Assembly (NCBI GenBank): GCA_011525015.1
Contig: WTJC01000037.1
Span: forward strand, 67,456 to 108,597
Reading direction: 5' to 3'
Length of the DNA: 41,142 nucleotides
DNA from: Flavobacteriales bacterium
GTDB taxonomy: Bacteria > Bacteroidota > Bacteroidia > Flavobacteriales > Flavobacteriaceae
This document shows, in pieces, positions 1-8,922 of the stretch (position 1 is its first letter; every line of letters begins with the position of its first letter). Made by a program: the position numbers and the translations under genes. Below the pieces are notes generated by a model, which made no database searches, was not told the origin of the DNA, and saw only the letters and a list, made by a program, of their open reading frames with translations.

Positions 1-88
1 TTTCAAAAGACTTTGTGAGCTCATCAATCAGTTTGAATTCACCTAAAGAAGACGCACTTTGTGCAGGGGATTTTTGTTCTTCGAACAT
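1..88 (-). CDS. thiL: Thiamine-monophosphate kinase, N-terminal fragment (cut by window edge)
   Basis: Reading the minus strand from the ATG at 88-86 gives 29 residues that run off the window start. They begin MFEEQK and contain LGEFKLIDELTKSFE. This matches the usual ThiL opening, where a 'LGEFGLIDHLT'-type segment precedes the ATP-binding region. ThiL phosphorylates thiamine monophosphate to the diphosphate cofactor in the cytoplasm. It is divergent from the SUF operon, with a 160-base gap. Only the first tenth or so of the protein is visible, so the catalytic motifs cannot be checked and the name rests on this short match. The reading frame is open to the edge. Confidence 0.7.
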   Translation of the reverse strand, partial: MFEEQKSPAQSASSLGEFKLIDELTKSFE

Positions 89-217
89 GCGCTAAAATTT
101 TGGGTAAAAGTAATCGATATACTTCAAATTTAATTGATGCTCAAGGCTAAGGGTGTCTGATACACGTCTTTAAGCGTTTTTAAAGATCTTAATTCATATA
201 AAATCTCAGTTAAAACG

Positions 218-225
218 TATATTTG
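218..225 (+). promoter_or_regulatory. Putative -7 element of the suf operon promoter
   Basis: TATATTTG matches the Bacteroidota -7 consensus TAnnTTTG. It lies 23 bases before the sufA ATG and predicts a leader of about 19 bases. I do not see a clear TTG -33 element at the expected spacing. The rest of the 89-248 gap holds an AAGATCTT palindrome at 183-190 of unknown meaning. Confidence 0.5.
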
Positions 226-248
226 TAGCCAATTTTGACGTATAAATT

Positions 249-578
249 ATGATTAAAGTTGCAGTTACGGCAAGAGACAAAGTAATCTCATTGATGAGAG
301 AGGAGGGCTTTAATGCCGAGAGCGATTATGTTCGTGTCGGTGTTAAAAGTGGAGGATGCAGTGGCTTGTCATATGAATTAAAATTCGATCGAGAAATAAG
401 AGATACCGATAAAATCTTCGAAGACAATCAGATCAAAATAGCAGTTGATAAAAAAAGCTTTTTGTATTTGATTGGCACCACACTTGACTATTCAGGCGGA
501 TTAAACGGCAAAGGGTTTGTATTCAATAACCCCAACGCACAGCGCACCTGTGGTTGTGGAGAGAGTTTCTCATTATAA
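249..578 (+). CDS. sufA: SufA/IscA-family iron-sulfur cluster carrier
   Basis: A 109-residue A-type Fe-S carrier of normal family length. Such proteins accept clusters from the SufBCD scaffold and pass them to apo-proteins in the cytoplasm. The three conserved cysteines are present: Cys37 in SGGCSGLSY, and Cys101 and Cys103 in the C-terminal TCGCGESF. It is the first gene of the SUF operon and ends 8 bases before sufB. The symbol sufA follows from position; erpA or iscA would be equally valid by sequence alone. Confidence 0.92.
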   Translation: MIKVAVTARDKVISLMREEGFNAESDYVRVGVKSGGCSGLSYELKFDREIRDTDKIFEDNQIKIAVDKKSFLYLIGTTLDYSGGLNGKGFVFNNPNAQRTCGCGESFSL

Positions 579-586
579 TCTAAAAA

Positions 587-2032
587 ATGGCTTATACAGA
601 AGAAGAGTTAAAAAAAGAATTAGAGACCAAAGAATACGAGTACGGGTTTTACACTGACATTGAAGCAGATACCCTTCCGAAAGGACTCAGTAGAGAAACG
701 GTAATGGCGATTTCAAAGAAAAAGTCAGAGCCGGATTGGATGATGCATTGGAGGCTTGAAGCCTTCGAGGTTTGGAAAAAAATGACCGAACCTGACTGGC
801 CGAATGTCACTTATGAAAAACCAGATTTTCAAGACATTTCCTATTATTCAGCACCAAACAATAAACCCAAATACGAAAGTTTAGACGAGGTTGATCCTGA
901 ATTACTCTCGACTTTTGAGCGATTGGGAATATCCCTTGATGAGCAAAAAAAATTAGCTGGAGTGGCCGTTGATGTCGTGATGGATTCTGTTTCTGTCGCT
1001 ACTACATTCAAAGAGACTTTAGCTGAAAAAGGAATCATTTTCTGTTCGATCTCCGAGGCGATTAAAGAACACCCTGAATTGGTTCAAAAGTATCTGGGAA
1101 CGGTAGTTCCGCCAAAGGACAACTTTTATGCGGCCTTAAATTCGGCGGTCTTTTCAGACGGAAGTTTTTGCTACATCCCAAAAGGGGTTAAATGCCCCAT
1201 GGAACTATCTACATATTTCAGAATTAACCAAGCCGGAACAGGTCAATTTGAGCGAACTTTAGTAATCGCCGACAAAGACAGTTACGTCAGTTATCTCGAG
1301 GGCTGTACGGCACCTTCAAGAGACGAGAATCAGCTTCACGCAGCAGTTGTTGAGTTGATCGCATTGGACGGTTCAGAGATCAAATACTCTACAGTACAAA
1401 ATTGGTTTCCTGGAGACAAAGAAGGTAAGGGAGGGGTTTTCAATTTCGTTACGAAAAGAGGTCTTTGCGAGAAGAATGCAAAAATTTCTTGGACACAGGT
1501 CGAAACAGGCTCTGCTGTGACATGGAAATATCCTTCATGTATACTCAAAGGAGACAATTCCATTGGTGAGTTTTATTCCATTGCAGTAACCAATAATTTT
1601 CAGCAAGCAGATACCGGAACCAAAATGGTTCATTTAGGAAAGAACACCAAGAGTACCATTATTTCTAAGGGAATTTCTGCCGGTAAATCACAGAATTCGT
1701 ACCGAGGTTTGGTTCAAGTGGGAGCAAGAGCTCAAAATGCTCGAAACTTTTCACAATGCGATTCGCTTCTCATGGGAAATGAATGTGGCGCACACACCTT
1801 TCCGTACATAGAGGCAAAAAACAAAACGGCTCAAATCGAACACGAGGCCACAACCAGTAAAATCGGAGAAGATCAGATTTTCTATTGTAACCAAAGGGGA
1901 ATAGATACTGAAAAAGCAATTGCCTTAATTGTAAACGGCTTTAGCAAAGAAGTACTCAATAAACTTCCGATGGAGTTTGCCGTAGAAGCACAAAAATTAT
2001 TAGAAATAAGCCTTGAGGGCTCAGTAGGATAA
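587..2032 (+). CDS. sufB: Fe-S cluster assembly scaffold protein SufB
   Basis: A 481-residue SufB, full length for the family. It forms the SufBC2D complex on which nascent clusters are built from SufS/SufE sulfur. Recognisable blocks are [39 protein letters not shown] and the C-terminal region [20 protein letters not shown], which carries cysteines implicated in cluster assembly. The start is the first ATG in frame and lies 8 bases after sufA. It is cotranscribed with sufC, 17 bases on. No irregularities are seen. Confidence 0.97.
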   Translation: MAYTEEELKKELETKEYEYGFYTDIEADTLPKGLSRETVMAISKKKSEPDWMMHWRLEAFEVWKKMTEPDWPNVTYEKPDFQDISYYSAPNNKPKYESLDEVDPELLSTFERLGISLDEQKKLAGVAVDVVMDSVSVATTFKETLAEKGIIFCSISEAIKEHPELVQKYLGTVVPPKDNFYAALNSAVFSDGSFCYIPKGVKCPMELSTYFRINQAGTGQFERTLVIADKDSYVSYLEGCTAPSRDENQLHAAVVELIALDGSEIKYSTVQNWFPGDKEGKGGVFNFVTKRGLCEKNAKISWTQVETGSAVTWKYPSCILKGDNSIGEFYSIAVTNNFQQADTGTKMVHLGKNTKSTIISKGISAGKSQNSYRGLVQVGARAQNARNFSQCDSLLMGNECGAHTFPYIEAKNKTAQIEHEATTSKIGEDQIFYCNQRGIDTEKAIALIVNGFSKEVLNKLPMEFAVEAQKLLEISLEGSVG

Positions 2033-2049
2033 ACAAGCACTAAATACAC

Positions 2050-2790
2050 ATGCTAAAAATTGAGAATTTACACGCGTCAATTGACGGTAAAGATATTTTA
2101 AGAGGGATCAACCTTGAGGTAAAACCAGGGGAAGTTCACGCAATTATGGGCCCTAATGGTTCAGGTAAGAGTACATTGGCTTCGGTTGTTGCCGGTAAAG
2201 AAGATTACGAGGTAACAGAAGGGTCTATCAGCTTTGAAGGAGAAGATATTATCGAGATGGCACCAGAAGAGCGAGCTCATATGGGCTTGTTTTTGTCTTT
2301 TCAGTATCCTGTTGAAATTCCAGGAGTATCAGTGACCAACTTTATCAAGACGGCCATCAATGAATCTCGAAAAGCTAAAGAGCTTGAAGAAATGCCAGCT
2401 AGCGAAATGCTTGCAAAAATTAGAGAGAAGTCTAGCCTGTTAGAAATCGACAGAAAGTTTTTATCAAGAAGCTTAAATGAAGGCTTTTCTGGAGGAGAGA
2501 AAAAGCGTAATGAAATCTTTCAACTGGCGATGCTCGAGCCTAAACTGGCAATATTAGACGAGACAGATTCAGGATTAGACATCGATGCTCTGCGTATTGT
2601 TGCTAATGGAGTCAACAAATTGAGAAGTGCTGAAAACGCAACCGTTGTTATCACGCATTACCAGAGATTATTAGACTACATCGAACCTGATTATGTTCAT
2701 GTTTTATATCAGGGCAAGATTGTAAAATCTGGAACAAAAGAGTTGGCCTTGCAGTTAGAAGACAAAGGATACGATTGGATTAAAGCATAA
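2050..2790 (+). CDS. sufC: SUF complex ATPase SufC
   Basis: A 246-residue ABC-type ATPase that drives conformational change in the SufBCD scaffold; it is cytosolic, not a transporter component. The Walker A motif GPNGSGKST is at residues 34-42. The SufC-type signature FSGGEKKRNEI begins near residue 146, followed by Walker B LAILDETDSGLD and the switch histidine in VVITHYQRLL. SufC proteins characteristically have the KKRNEI run after SGGE, which supports the specific name. It lies between sufB and sufD, 8 bases before sufD. Confidence 0.97.
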   Translation: MLKIENLHASIDGKDILRGINLEVKPGEVHAIMGPNGSGKSTLASVVAGKEDYEVTEGSISFEGEDIIEMAPEERAHMGLFLSFQYPVEIPGVSVTNFIKTAINESRKAKELEEMPASEMLAKIREKSSLLEIDRKFLSRSLNEGFSGGEKKRNEIFQLAMLEPKLAILDETDSGLDIDALRIVANGVNKLRSAENATVVITHYQRLLDYIEPDYVHVLYQGKIVKSGTKELALQLEDKGYDWIKA

Positions 2791-2798
2791 GTTCAAGC

Positions 2799-4115
2799 AT
2801 GGAGTTAAAAGAAAATATACTTTCGTCTTTTATTGCATTTGAGCAAAACGTCGACGTCAACAAACCTCTGCATCAGAAAAGAGCTGAGGCTTTAAAGATG
2901 TTTGACCAACAGGGCTTTCCCACCAAGAAAATGGAGGCGTGGAAATACACTTCTTTAGAATCTTTGAAGAAGACGAATTACAACCTGCTTCCAAAGTCAA
3001 GTGAAGTTTTAGATTATACAAATGTCAAGAAGTATTTTCTGCACGAGATGGACACCTACAAGCTCGTCTTTGTCAATGGAGAATACAGTTCATTTTTGTC
3101 TGAGACCACGCATGATGGGGTTGACATTTGCTTGATGAGTTCTGCCATTACCAAGGAGAAGTACAAGCGCGTTATAGACAATTATTTCGATAAAATAGCA
3201 GACACTAAAGACGCTTTGAGCCGCTTGAACACTGCTTTTATCAAGGAGGGAGCATACATTTATATTCCTAAGAGTAAAGCGCCTATAAAGCCGGTTGAAA
3301 TCGTGTATTTGACCACTTCACAAGACAACGCATCTATGATTCAGCCTAGAAACCTAATTGTGGCTGAAGAAAATGCTGAGGTTCAAATCATAGAACGCCA
3401 TCAAAACTTAACGACTAACGAAGTTTTCACCAATGTGGTTACTGAAATTTTTGCGCACAAGAGCGCGAGAGTTGACATGTACAAACTTCAAATGGACACC
3501 AAGACAAGTTCTTTAATCGACAACACCTTTATAGAACAACACGAAAAAAGTGTGGTGCGAGTTCACACCTTTTCATTCGGAGGAAAGTTGGTGCGCAACA
3601 ACCTTAATTTCTATCAAAAAGGTTCGTACATCGACTCCGTTTTAAAAGGAACAACCATTATTGAAGATACTCAGCACGTTGACCACTACACCTTAGTGCA
3701 TCACGCCGAACCTAATTGTGAAAGCCATCAAGATTATAAAGGAATTTTCTCAGGACGCTCAACAGGGGTGTTTAACGGAAAGATTATAGTCGATAAAATC
3801 GCTCAAAAAACGAATGCTTTTCAGCAGAACAACAATTTAATTGTAGACGATAAGGCGACAGTGAATACCAAACCGCAATTAGAGATTTTTGCAGATGATG
3901 TCAAGTGTTCACACGGATGTACCATAGGACAATTAGACCGAAGCGCGCTTTTCTATCTTCAATCAAGAGGGATACCTAAAAAAGAAGCTGAGGCGCTGTT
4001 GATGTATGCTTTTGCAAACGATGTATTAGAGAGCGTTAAAATTGAGGCCGTACAAAAAAGAGTGAAAGAGCAAATTGCCGACAAATTAGGAGTACGTCTT
4101 GGTTTTGAATTTTAG
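2799..4115 (+). CDS. sufD: Fe-S cluster assembly protein SufD
   Basis: A 438-residue SufD, partner of SufB in the SufBC2D scaffold. The C-terminal half has the conserved beta-helix core ending in DDVKCSHGCTIGQLD, which holds the histidine implicated in iron acquisition in E. coli SufD, then YLQSRGIPKKEAEALL. The N-terminal helical region carries KMEAWKYTSLESL, typical of the family. It sits between sufC and sufS with gaps of 8 and 11 bases, so translation is probably coupled within the operon. Confidence 0.96.
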   Translation: MELKENILSSFIAFEQNVDVNKPLHQKRAEALKMFDQQGFPTKKMEAWKYTSLESLKKTNYNLLPKSSEVLDYTNVKKYFLHEMDTYKLVFVNGEYSSFLSETTHDGVDICLMSSAITKEKYKRVIDNYFDKIADTKDALSRLNTAFIKEGAYIYIPKSKAPIKPVEIVYLTTSQDNASMIQPRNLIVAEENAEVQIIERHQNLTTNEVFTNVVTEIFAHKSARVDMYKLQMDTKTSSLIDNTFIEQHEKSVVRVHTFSFGGKLVRNNLNFYQKGSYIDSVLKGTTIIEDTQHVDHYTLVHHAEPNCESHQDYKGIFSGRSTGVFNGKIIVDKIAQKTNAFQQNNNLIVDDKATVNTKPQLEIFADDVKCSHGCTIGQLDRSALFYLQSRGIPKKEAEALLMYAFANDVLESVKIEAVQKRVKEQIADKLGVRLGFEF

Positions 4116-4126
4116 CACATAACCAC

Positions 4127-5353
4127 ATGCATAAAACTGATTTTCCAGTTGAAAAATACCGTAAAGACTTTCCTATTCTTGAGAGAAAGATCGGCAAGTA
4201 CCCATTGGTATATTTTGATAATGCAGCAACAAGCCAAACACCTAAACAGGTTATAGAGGCTATATCAAATTATTACGCCACCTACAATTCGAACATTCAC
4301 CGAGGGGTTCATACGCTATCTAATGAAGCTACGGATGCTTATGAGCAGTCTCGAAAAAAAATCCAAGCACATTTTAATGCCGCTCATCCTCATGAAATAA
4401 TTTTCACCTCGGGTACAACACATGCTATTAATTTAGTGGCTTCTGGATTTAAGAATTTCATCAAAGAAGGAGATGAACTTATTGTATCAGCCTTAGAACA
4501 CCATTCTAATATTGTTCCTTGGCAAATGCTTTGTGAACAGACCGGCGCAGTACTGAAAGTCATACCCATGCTTCAATCGGGAATCCTCGACATGAAGGCC
4601 TTCGACCAAATGCTGAGCGACAAGACCAAACTTATTTTTTGCAACCATGTCTCTAATGCCCTTGGTGTGATTAATCCTATTTCAGAACTCATTGAAAAAG
4701 GGCATAGCGTAGGGGCGGCAGTATTGATCGATGGCGCACAAGCAGCACCGCATATTCAGGCTGACGTTCAAGAATTAGATGTAGACTTCTATGTGGTTAG
4801 CGCACACAAAATGTGTGGTCCTACAGGAGTAGGGGTGCTTTATGCCAAAGAAGAATGGCTCAATAAATTACCACCTTATCAGGGAGGCGGAGAAATGATT
4901 GCAGAGGTTTCTTTCGAGAAAACGACCTATGCTGGTCTTCCTCACAAATTCGAAGCAGGAACGCCCAATATTTGCGGAGGAATTGCTTTTGGAGCAGCGC
5001 TGGATTATATGAACGCGATTGGAATTAAAAATATAGCCGAGTACGAAAACGAACTTTTGACTTATGCTACGACGCGTTTGAAAGAAATTTCAGAGCTCCG
5101 CATCATAGGTGACGTTGCGCATAAAACAGCAGTGATTTCTTTTGTGGTTGAAGGAGCACACCCCTATGATATCGGAAGTATTTTAGACAAAATGGGCATT
5201 GCCGTACGAACAGGACACCACTGTGCACAACCCATAATGGATTTCTATCAAATTCCAGGAACAATAAGAGCTAGTTTTAGTTTTTATAATACCTTCGAAG
5301 AAATAGATCGTTTAATTGAAGCCTTGAAAAGAGCCTTAAGCATGTTGTTGTAA
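4127..5353 (+). CDS. sufS: Cysteine desulfurase SufS
   Basis: A 408-residue PLP-dependent class II cysteine desulfurase. It removes sulfur from cysteine to form a persulfide on its active-site cysteine, which SufE then collects. The PLP lysine is Lys228 in VVSAHKMCGPTG and the catalytic cysteine is Cys366 in RTGHHCAQP. GTTHAINLVASG and the LEHHSNIVPW block are also family hallmarks. Its stop overlaps the sufE start by one base (TAATG), which suggests coupled translation of the two partners. Confidence 0.97.
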   Translation: MHKTDFPVEKYRKDFPILERKIGKYPLVYFDNAATSQTPKQVIEAISNYYATYNSNIHRGVHTLSNEATDAYEQSRKKIQAHFNAAHPHEIIFTSGTTHAINLVASGFKNFIKEGDELIVSALEHHSNIVPWQMLCEQTGAVLKVIPMLQSGILDMKAFDQMLSDKTKLIFCNHVSNALGVINPISELIEKGHSVGAAVLIDGAQAAPHIQADVQELDVDFYVVSAHKMCGPTGVGVLYAKEEWLNKLPPYQGGGEMIAEVSFEKTTYAGLPHKFEAGTPNICGGIAFGAALDYMNAIGIKNIAEYENELLTYATTRLKEISELRIIGDVAHKTAVISFVVEGAHPYDIGSILDKMGIAVRTGHHCAQPIMDFYQIPGTIRASFSFYNTFEEIDRLIEALKRALSMLL

Positions 5354-5784
5354 TGAGTAGCATCAAAGACATACAAGAAGAGATAAAGGAAGAGTTCATG
5401 CAATTCGAAGATTGGATGGAACGCTATGAATACATGATAGATCTTGGAAGAAGTCTTCCGCTTATCGATGAGGCCTATAAAACCGATGAATACATCATTA
5501 AAGGTTGTCAGAGTAAAGTTTGGGTTTACGCTGAACTCAACGACGACAAGCTGGTCTTTACAGCGGACAGTGACGCCATTATCACCAAAGGAATTATCGC
5601 TATTTTAATAAGAGCTTTTAGCAATCAGCATCCTTCTGATATTATGAACGCTGAAACGGGCTTTATTGATGAAATAGGTTTAAAAGAACATTTGTCTCCC
5701 ACTCGTGCAAACGGGCTGGTGAGCATGATCAAACAGATTAAACTCTACGCACTGGCTTTTCAGACACAAATCAAAGAATCATGA
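5353..5784 (+). CDS. sufE: Sulfur acceptor protein SufE
   Basis: A 143-residue SufE that takes persulfide sulfur from SufS and delivers it to SufB. The acceptor cysteine is Cys52 in IIKGCQSKVWV, the family signature. The N-terminal FEDWMERYEYMIDLGRSLP and the later ISRAF-like IRAFSNQHP also match. It starts on the last base of the sufS stop and overlaps the next gene by four bases (ATGA). Confidence 0.96.
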   Translation: MSSIKDIQEEIKEEFMQFEDWMERYEYMIDLGRSLPLIDEAYKTDEYIIKGCQSKVWVYAELNDDKLVFTADSDAIITKGIIAILIRAFSNQHPSDIMNAETGFIDEIGLKEHLSPTRANGLVSMIKQIKLYALAFQTQIKES

Positions 5785-6104
5785 GTACAGAAATAAATAC
5801 CCAGCAACTAGGAGAACAAATTGTTAAAGTTTTAAAAGGCATTTTTGATCCTGAAATTCCAGTAGATATTTATGAATTAGGCTTGATCTACGATGTTATG
5901 GTGAATGAAGATTATGACGTTAAAATCCTAATGACCCTTACCTCACCAAATTGTCCGGTAGCAGAGTCTTTACCCTTAGAGGTAAAAGAAAAGGTAAAAT
6001 CCATTGATGAGATTAAAGACGTAGAAGTCGAAATCACCTTTGACCCTCCTTGGACACAAGAGCTGATGAGTGAAGAAGCAAAATTAGAATTGGGAATGCT
6101 TTAA
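5781..6104 (+). CDS. sufT: SufT/MIP18-family Fe-S maturation protein (DUF59)
   Basis: A 107-residue single-domain MIP18 (DUF59) protein. Relatives act in Fe-S protein maturation or cluster transfer and are common members of SUF operons. Visible hallmarks are FDPEIPVDIYELGLIYDV and LTSPNCPVAESLP, with the conserved cysteine, and FDPPWTQELMS near the C-terminus. It overlaps sufE by four bases, so it is clearly part of the operon. It lacks the P-loop domain of Mrp/ApbC fusions. The symbol sufT is used for its context; 'DUF59 protein' would be the conservative name. Confidence 0.9.
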   Translation: MSTEINTQQLGEQIVKVLKGIFDPEIPVDIYELGLIYDVMVNEDYDVKILMTLTSPNCPVAESLPLEVKEKVKSIDEIKDVEVEITFDPPWTQELMSEEAKLELGML

Positions 6105-6115
6105 TCGCTGCCTGT

Positions 6116-6628
6116 ATGTCTAAATCTGACCAAATTGTCAACCGCGTAGCCCAAAGCGCACTTGTTGTTTTCGATCTCGAAGATTACTATCCTGAAAACC
6201 CTATTTTAGAATTAGATCTTGCTGATTTTCTTGACCAAGGTTTTGTGCTCAGAGAAAAAGAATTTCGAAAAGCCTTAGAGGATTTCAATTGGGAAGTTTA
6301 TAACGATAGTCTCGTCAGTGTATATTGCAGCACTGATGCTATTATTCCGATTTGGGCTAAAGCCCTACTTTCTTCTTATTTAAATGCGCAATGCACGCAT
6401 TTTGTTTTTGGTTCGAAAACAGCTCTTATATCGTCGTATTACAACAATATACTCATCCGTATTAATTTTGAAGAGTACCGTGAAAAAGCAGTAATCCTCA
6501 AAGGATGTTCAAAAAAAGAAGTTCCTGAATCCGCCTATATTCATGCCATGGCAAAGCTGCAGGAAGTCGCAAAAAAAATTATGTACGGAGAAGCCTGTTC
6601 TGCAGTGCCTTTATACAAGCGTAAATGA
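6116..6628 (+). CDS. DUF2480 family protein in the SUF operon
   Basis: A 170-residue soluble protein with no signal peptide or membrane segment. I recognise it as DUF2480, a family I associate with Bacteroidota and with SUF operons. Its opening VNRVAQSALVVFDLEDYYP and the WEVYNDSLVSVYCSTDAIIPIWA block fit that family. It has a few cysteines (including YGEACSAVPLYKRK at the end), but no established function. Its position, 11 bases after sufT and overlapping the next gene by four bases, suggests a role linked to Fe-S assembly. That role is inference from context only. Confidence 0.82.
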   Translation: MSKSDQIVNRVAQSALVVFDLEDYYPENPILELDLADFLDQGFVLREKEFRKALEDFNWEVYNDSLVSVYCSTDAIIPIWAKALLSSYLNAQCTHFVFGSKTALISSYYNNILIRINFEEYREKAVILKGCSKKEVPESAYIHAMAKLQEVAKKIMYGEACSAVPLYKRK

Positions 6629-7578
6629 GAAAATTTTTAGCATTCGTTTTATTGGGTATAAGCATTGCTCATGGTCAAAGTATAGAAGAGTTAAAGTCTG
6701 CCATTCAAAAGAAAAAAGATTCGATCGCTAAAATCGAAAAAAGAGTAAATAGCCTTCAGAAAGATTTAGACTCTGTGATCAAGGTTGAAAAACACGACAG
6801 TATTTATCAATGGGAAAAGGGAGCTTTCGGAACTTTAGGAACGAGTTTTTCAGGATTTAACAATTGGCTGGCACAAAAAATTCCATCAAACCGATCTTCA
6901 AATATCGGATTCAGCTTTAACCTTTACGCCAACAAAAAGAACGACAAGTACTTTTTGAGAAATTCAGCCAAGATTAATTTGAATTGGGTTAAAATTGACG
7001 ACAGAGATAACCCTAATGATATTGCAGACTACCAACAAACCAATGACATTTTCAACGCCTCTTCTCTTTTTGGAATTAAATACAACAAAACCATAGCGGG
7101 ATCTTTTTTTACAGAATTTAGAAGCACCCTAATTAATAACTTCAATAACCCGGGTTATCTTGATTCTGGTTTTGGAATAACACTTACCCCATACAAAAAT
7201 TTTGTGGTGGTGATTCACCCCATTAATGGAAACTTCGTCTTTCAGAAAAACGATTCAGACTTTGCTTCTTCCTTAGGTGCGAAATATGCAGTAGAGTTTT
7301 CAACCAAATGGATGGGCATACAAACCAAGAGTTCTTTTTCTGCCTTTCAGAGTTACAAAAATCGATTTTTGAGCAACCTGAACTTTAGTAGTTCCTTGAA
7401 TTATTCGCTTTGGAAAACATTGGGTGTTGGTCTAGACTTTGGTTTTAGATCAAACCGACAAGAAGTACTCAATTATTTCAAAAGGGTATTAAACGATGAA
7501 GAAGCAACTTTAGAAAGCGTTGGCAACAGAGTTCAATCCTATTGGACCTTTGGGCTGAGTTATGCCCTAAGTAAATAA
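6625..7578 (+). CDS. DUF3078 outer-membrane-type protein
   Basis: A 317-residue exported protein. A signal peptide covers about residues 1-18 (MRKFLAFVLLGISIAHGQ). A short coiled coil follows at about 20-55 (EELKSAIQKKKDSIAKIEK). The rest is rich in alternating aromatic and polar residues, as in outer-membrane beta-barrels, and fits DUF3078, a Bacteroidota family often found beside suf or DUF2480 genes. It overlaps the DUF2480 gene by four bases (ATGA) and ends the operon. Function is unknown. Why a surface barrel is tied to Fe-S genes is unclear; shared transcription may be incidental. Confidence 0.75.
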   Translation: MRKFLAFVLLGISIAHGQSIEELKSAIQKKKDSIAKIEKRVNSLQKDLDSVIKVEKHDSIYQWEKGAFGTLGTSFSGFNNWLAQKIPSNRSSNIGFSFNLYANKKNDKYFLRNSAKINLNWVKIDDRDNPNDIADYQQTNDIFNASSLFGIKYNKTIAGSFFTEFRSTLINNFNNPGYLDSGFGITLTPYKNFVVVIHPINGNFVFQKNDSDFASSLGAKYAVEFSTKWMGIQTKSSFSAFQSYKNRFLSNLNFSSSLNYSLWKTLGVGLDFGFRSNRQEVLNYFKRVLNDEEATLESVGNRVQSYWTFGLSYALSK

Positions 7579-7579
7579 T

Positions 7580-8806
7580 TTAATCACCTAAGGGCCCGTA
7601 CTGATCCAAATGTTCGGGATATAAAAAGTTGTTATACGGAAATCGGGTTACGTGTATTTTACGAACTTCAGAGTACACTCGCTTTCGAAACTCTTCCATA
7701 TTTTCTTTTTCAATAGCTGAAATAAATAAAACGCGATCGCCCACTTGATTGTACCAGGTTTTTTTCCATTCCTCTAGACTGAAATGCTTGGGCTCGTAAG
7801 TCGTAGTTAGATCTTCTTCGTCATAGGGCTCTGCTGTGTATTGATCTATTTTATTGAATACGATAATGGTGGGTTTATCACTGCATTTGATTTCTTCAAG
7901 GATTTTTTCCACAGAGGCGATGTGATCTTCAAAGTTGGCATGCGAAATATCAACAACATGCAGCAGTAAATCTGCTTCTCTTACCTCATCTAAGGTGCTT
8001 TTAAAACTCTCGACCAGTTGAGTAGGTAGCTTACGTATAAACCCTACGGTATCGCTTAAAAGAAATGGAAGATTTCCCAAGACCACTTTTCGAACGGTGG
8101 TATCTAAAGTGGCAAAAAGCTTATTTTCTGCAAAGACCTCACTTTTACTAATGACATTCATCAGTGTAGACTTTCCGACATTGGTGTATCCCACAAGGGC
8201 AACTCGAACCAAGGCGCCTCTATTACTGCGCTGGGTTTCCATTTGCTTGTCGATTTTTAAGAGCTTTTTCTTGAGAAGGGCTATGCGGTCGCGAACAATA
8301 CGGCGGTCAGTTTCAATTTCTGTTTCTCCAGGACCACGCATTCCAATTCCCCCTCTTTGTCGTTCAAGGTGGGTCCATAGACCTGCTAGGCGAGGCAAAA
8401 GGTATTCGTATTGGGCTAATTCTACTTGGGTTCTCGCATAGCTCGTTTGTGCGCGTTGTGCGAAAATATCCAAGATCAATCCTGTACGATCAAGAATCTT
8501 ACATTTGAGTGCTTTTTCAATGTTTTTTTGTTGGGCAGGGGTGAGTTCGTCATCAAAAATAACAGAGCTGATCTCGTTAGATTTAACGTATGCAACCACT
8601 TCTTCCATCTTACCACTTCCGATAAACGTTTTGGGGTTAGGAACATCCATACGTTGCACAAAACGTTTGAAAACCTCACCTCCAGCGGTATAGGTAAGAA
8701 ATTCTAACTCGTCGAGATACTCATTGACCTTCTCCAAGTTTTGAGACTTGTTGATGATCCCAACAAGAACTGATTTTTCAAAAACGTGATCTTTCTTTTC
8801 TATCAT
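7580..8806 (-). CDS. hflX: Ribosome-associated GTPase HflX
   Basis: A 408-residue HflX. The family binds the 50S subunit and splits or rescues stalled ribosomes under stress. The N-terminal HflX domain ends in the glycine-rich linker GGIGMRGPGETEIETDRR (residues 152-169), with a coiled coil at about 170-195. The GTPase domain has G1 GYTNVGKST (206-214), G3 DTVGF (252-256), G4 NKID (318-321) and G5 SA (363-364). It is convergent with the SUF operon, with one base between the stop codons. A -7 element lies just upstream. Confidence 0.96.
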   Translation of the reverse strand: MIEKKDHVFEKSVLVGIINKSQNLEKVNEYLDELEFLTYTAGGEVFKRFVQRMDVPNPKTFIGSGKMEEVVAYVKSNEISSVIFDDELTPAQQKNIEKALKCKILDRTGLILDIFAQRAQTSYARTQVELAQYEYLLPRLAGLWTHLERQRGGIGMRGPGETEIETDRRIVRDRIALLKKKLLKIDKQMETQRSNRGALVRVALVGYTNVGKSTLMNVISKSEVFAENKLFATLDTTVRKVVLGNLPFLLSDTVGFIRKLPTQLVESFKSTLDEVREADLLLHVVDISHANFEDHIASVEKILEEIKCSDKPTIIVFNKIDQYTAEPYDEEDLTTTYEPKHFSLEEWKKTWYNQVGDRVLFISAIEKENMEEFRKRVYSEVRKIHVTRFPYNNFLYPEHLDQYGPLGD

Positions 8807-8819
8807 AACGAACTGGGCA

Positions 8820-8827
8820 CAAAAGTA
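8820..8827 (-). promoter_or_regulatory. Putative -7 element for hflX
   Basis: On the minus strand the bases read TACTTTTG, an exact match to TAnnTTTG, 13 bases before the hflX ATG. The predicted leader is only about 9 bases. No clear -33 TTG is visible. Confidence 0.5.
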
Positions 8828-8922
8828 CGATTTGAATCATAGGTTTTCACCTCGATGAATTTAATTGTGCTGCAATCTTATTCTTAAAAAGATTGTTTTA
8901 AGTTTATATAAAATACAAAACA

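Noticed and set aside
183-190. AAGATCTT palindrome upstream of the suf promoter as an operator.
   Set aside because: An 8-base palindrome in AT-rich DNA is common by chance, and no second copy is evident.
7563-7595. GCCCTAAG and CCTAAGGGC near the convergent SUF operon/hflX ends, a possible terminator.
   Set aside because: Only five bases pair cleanly (GCCCT/AGGGC), the loop is long and no T-tract follows. Both arms are also coding sequence.
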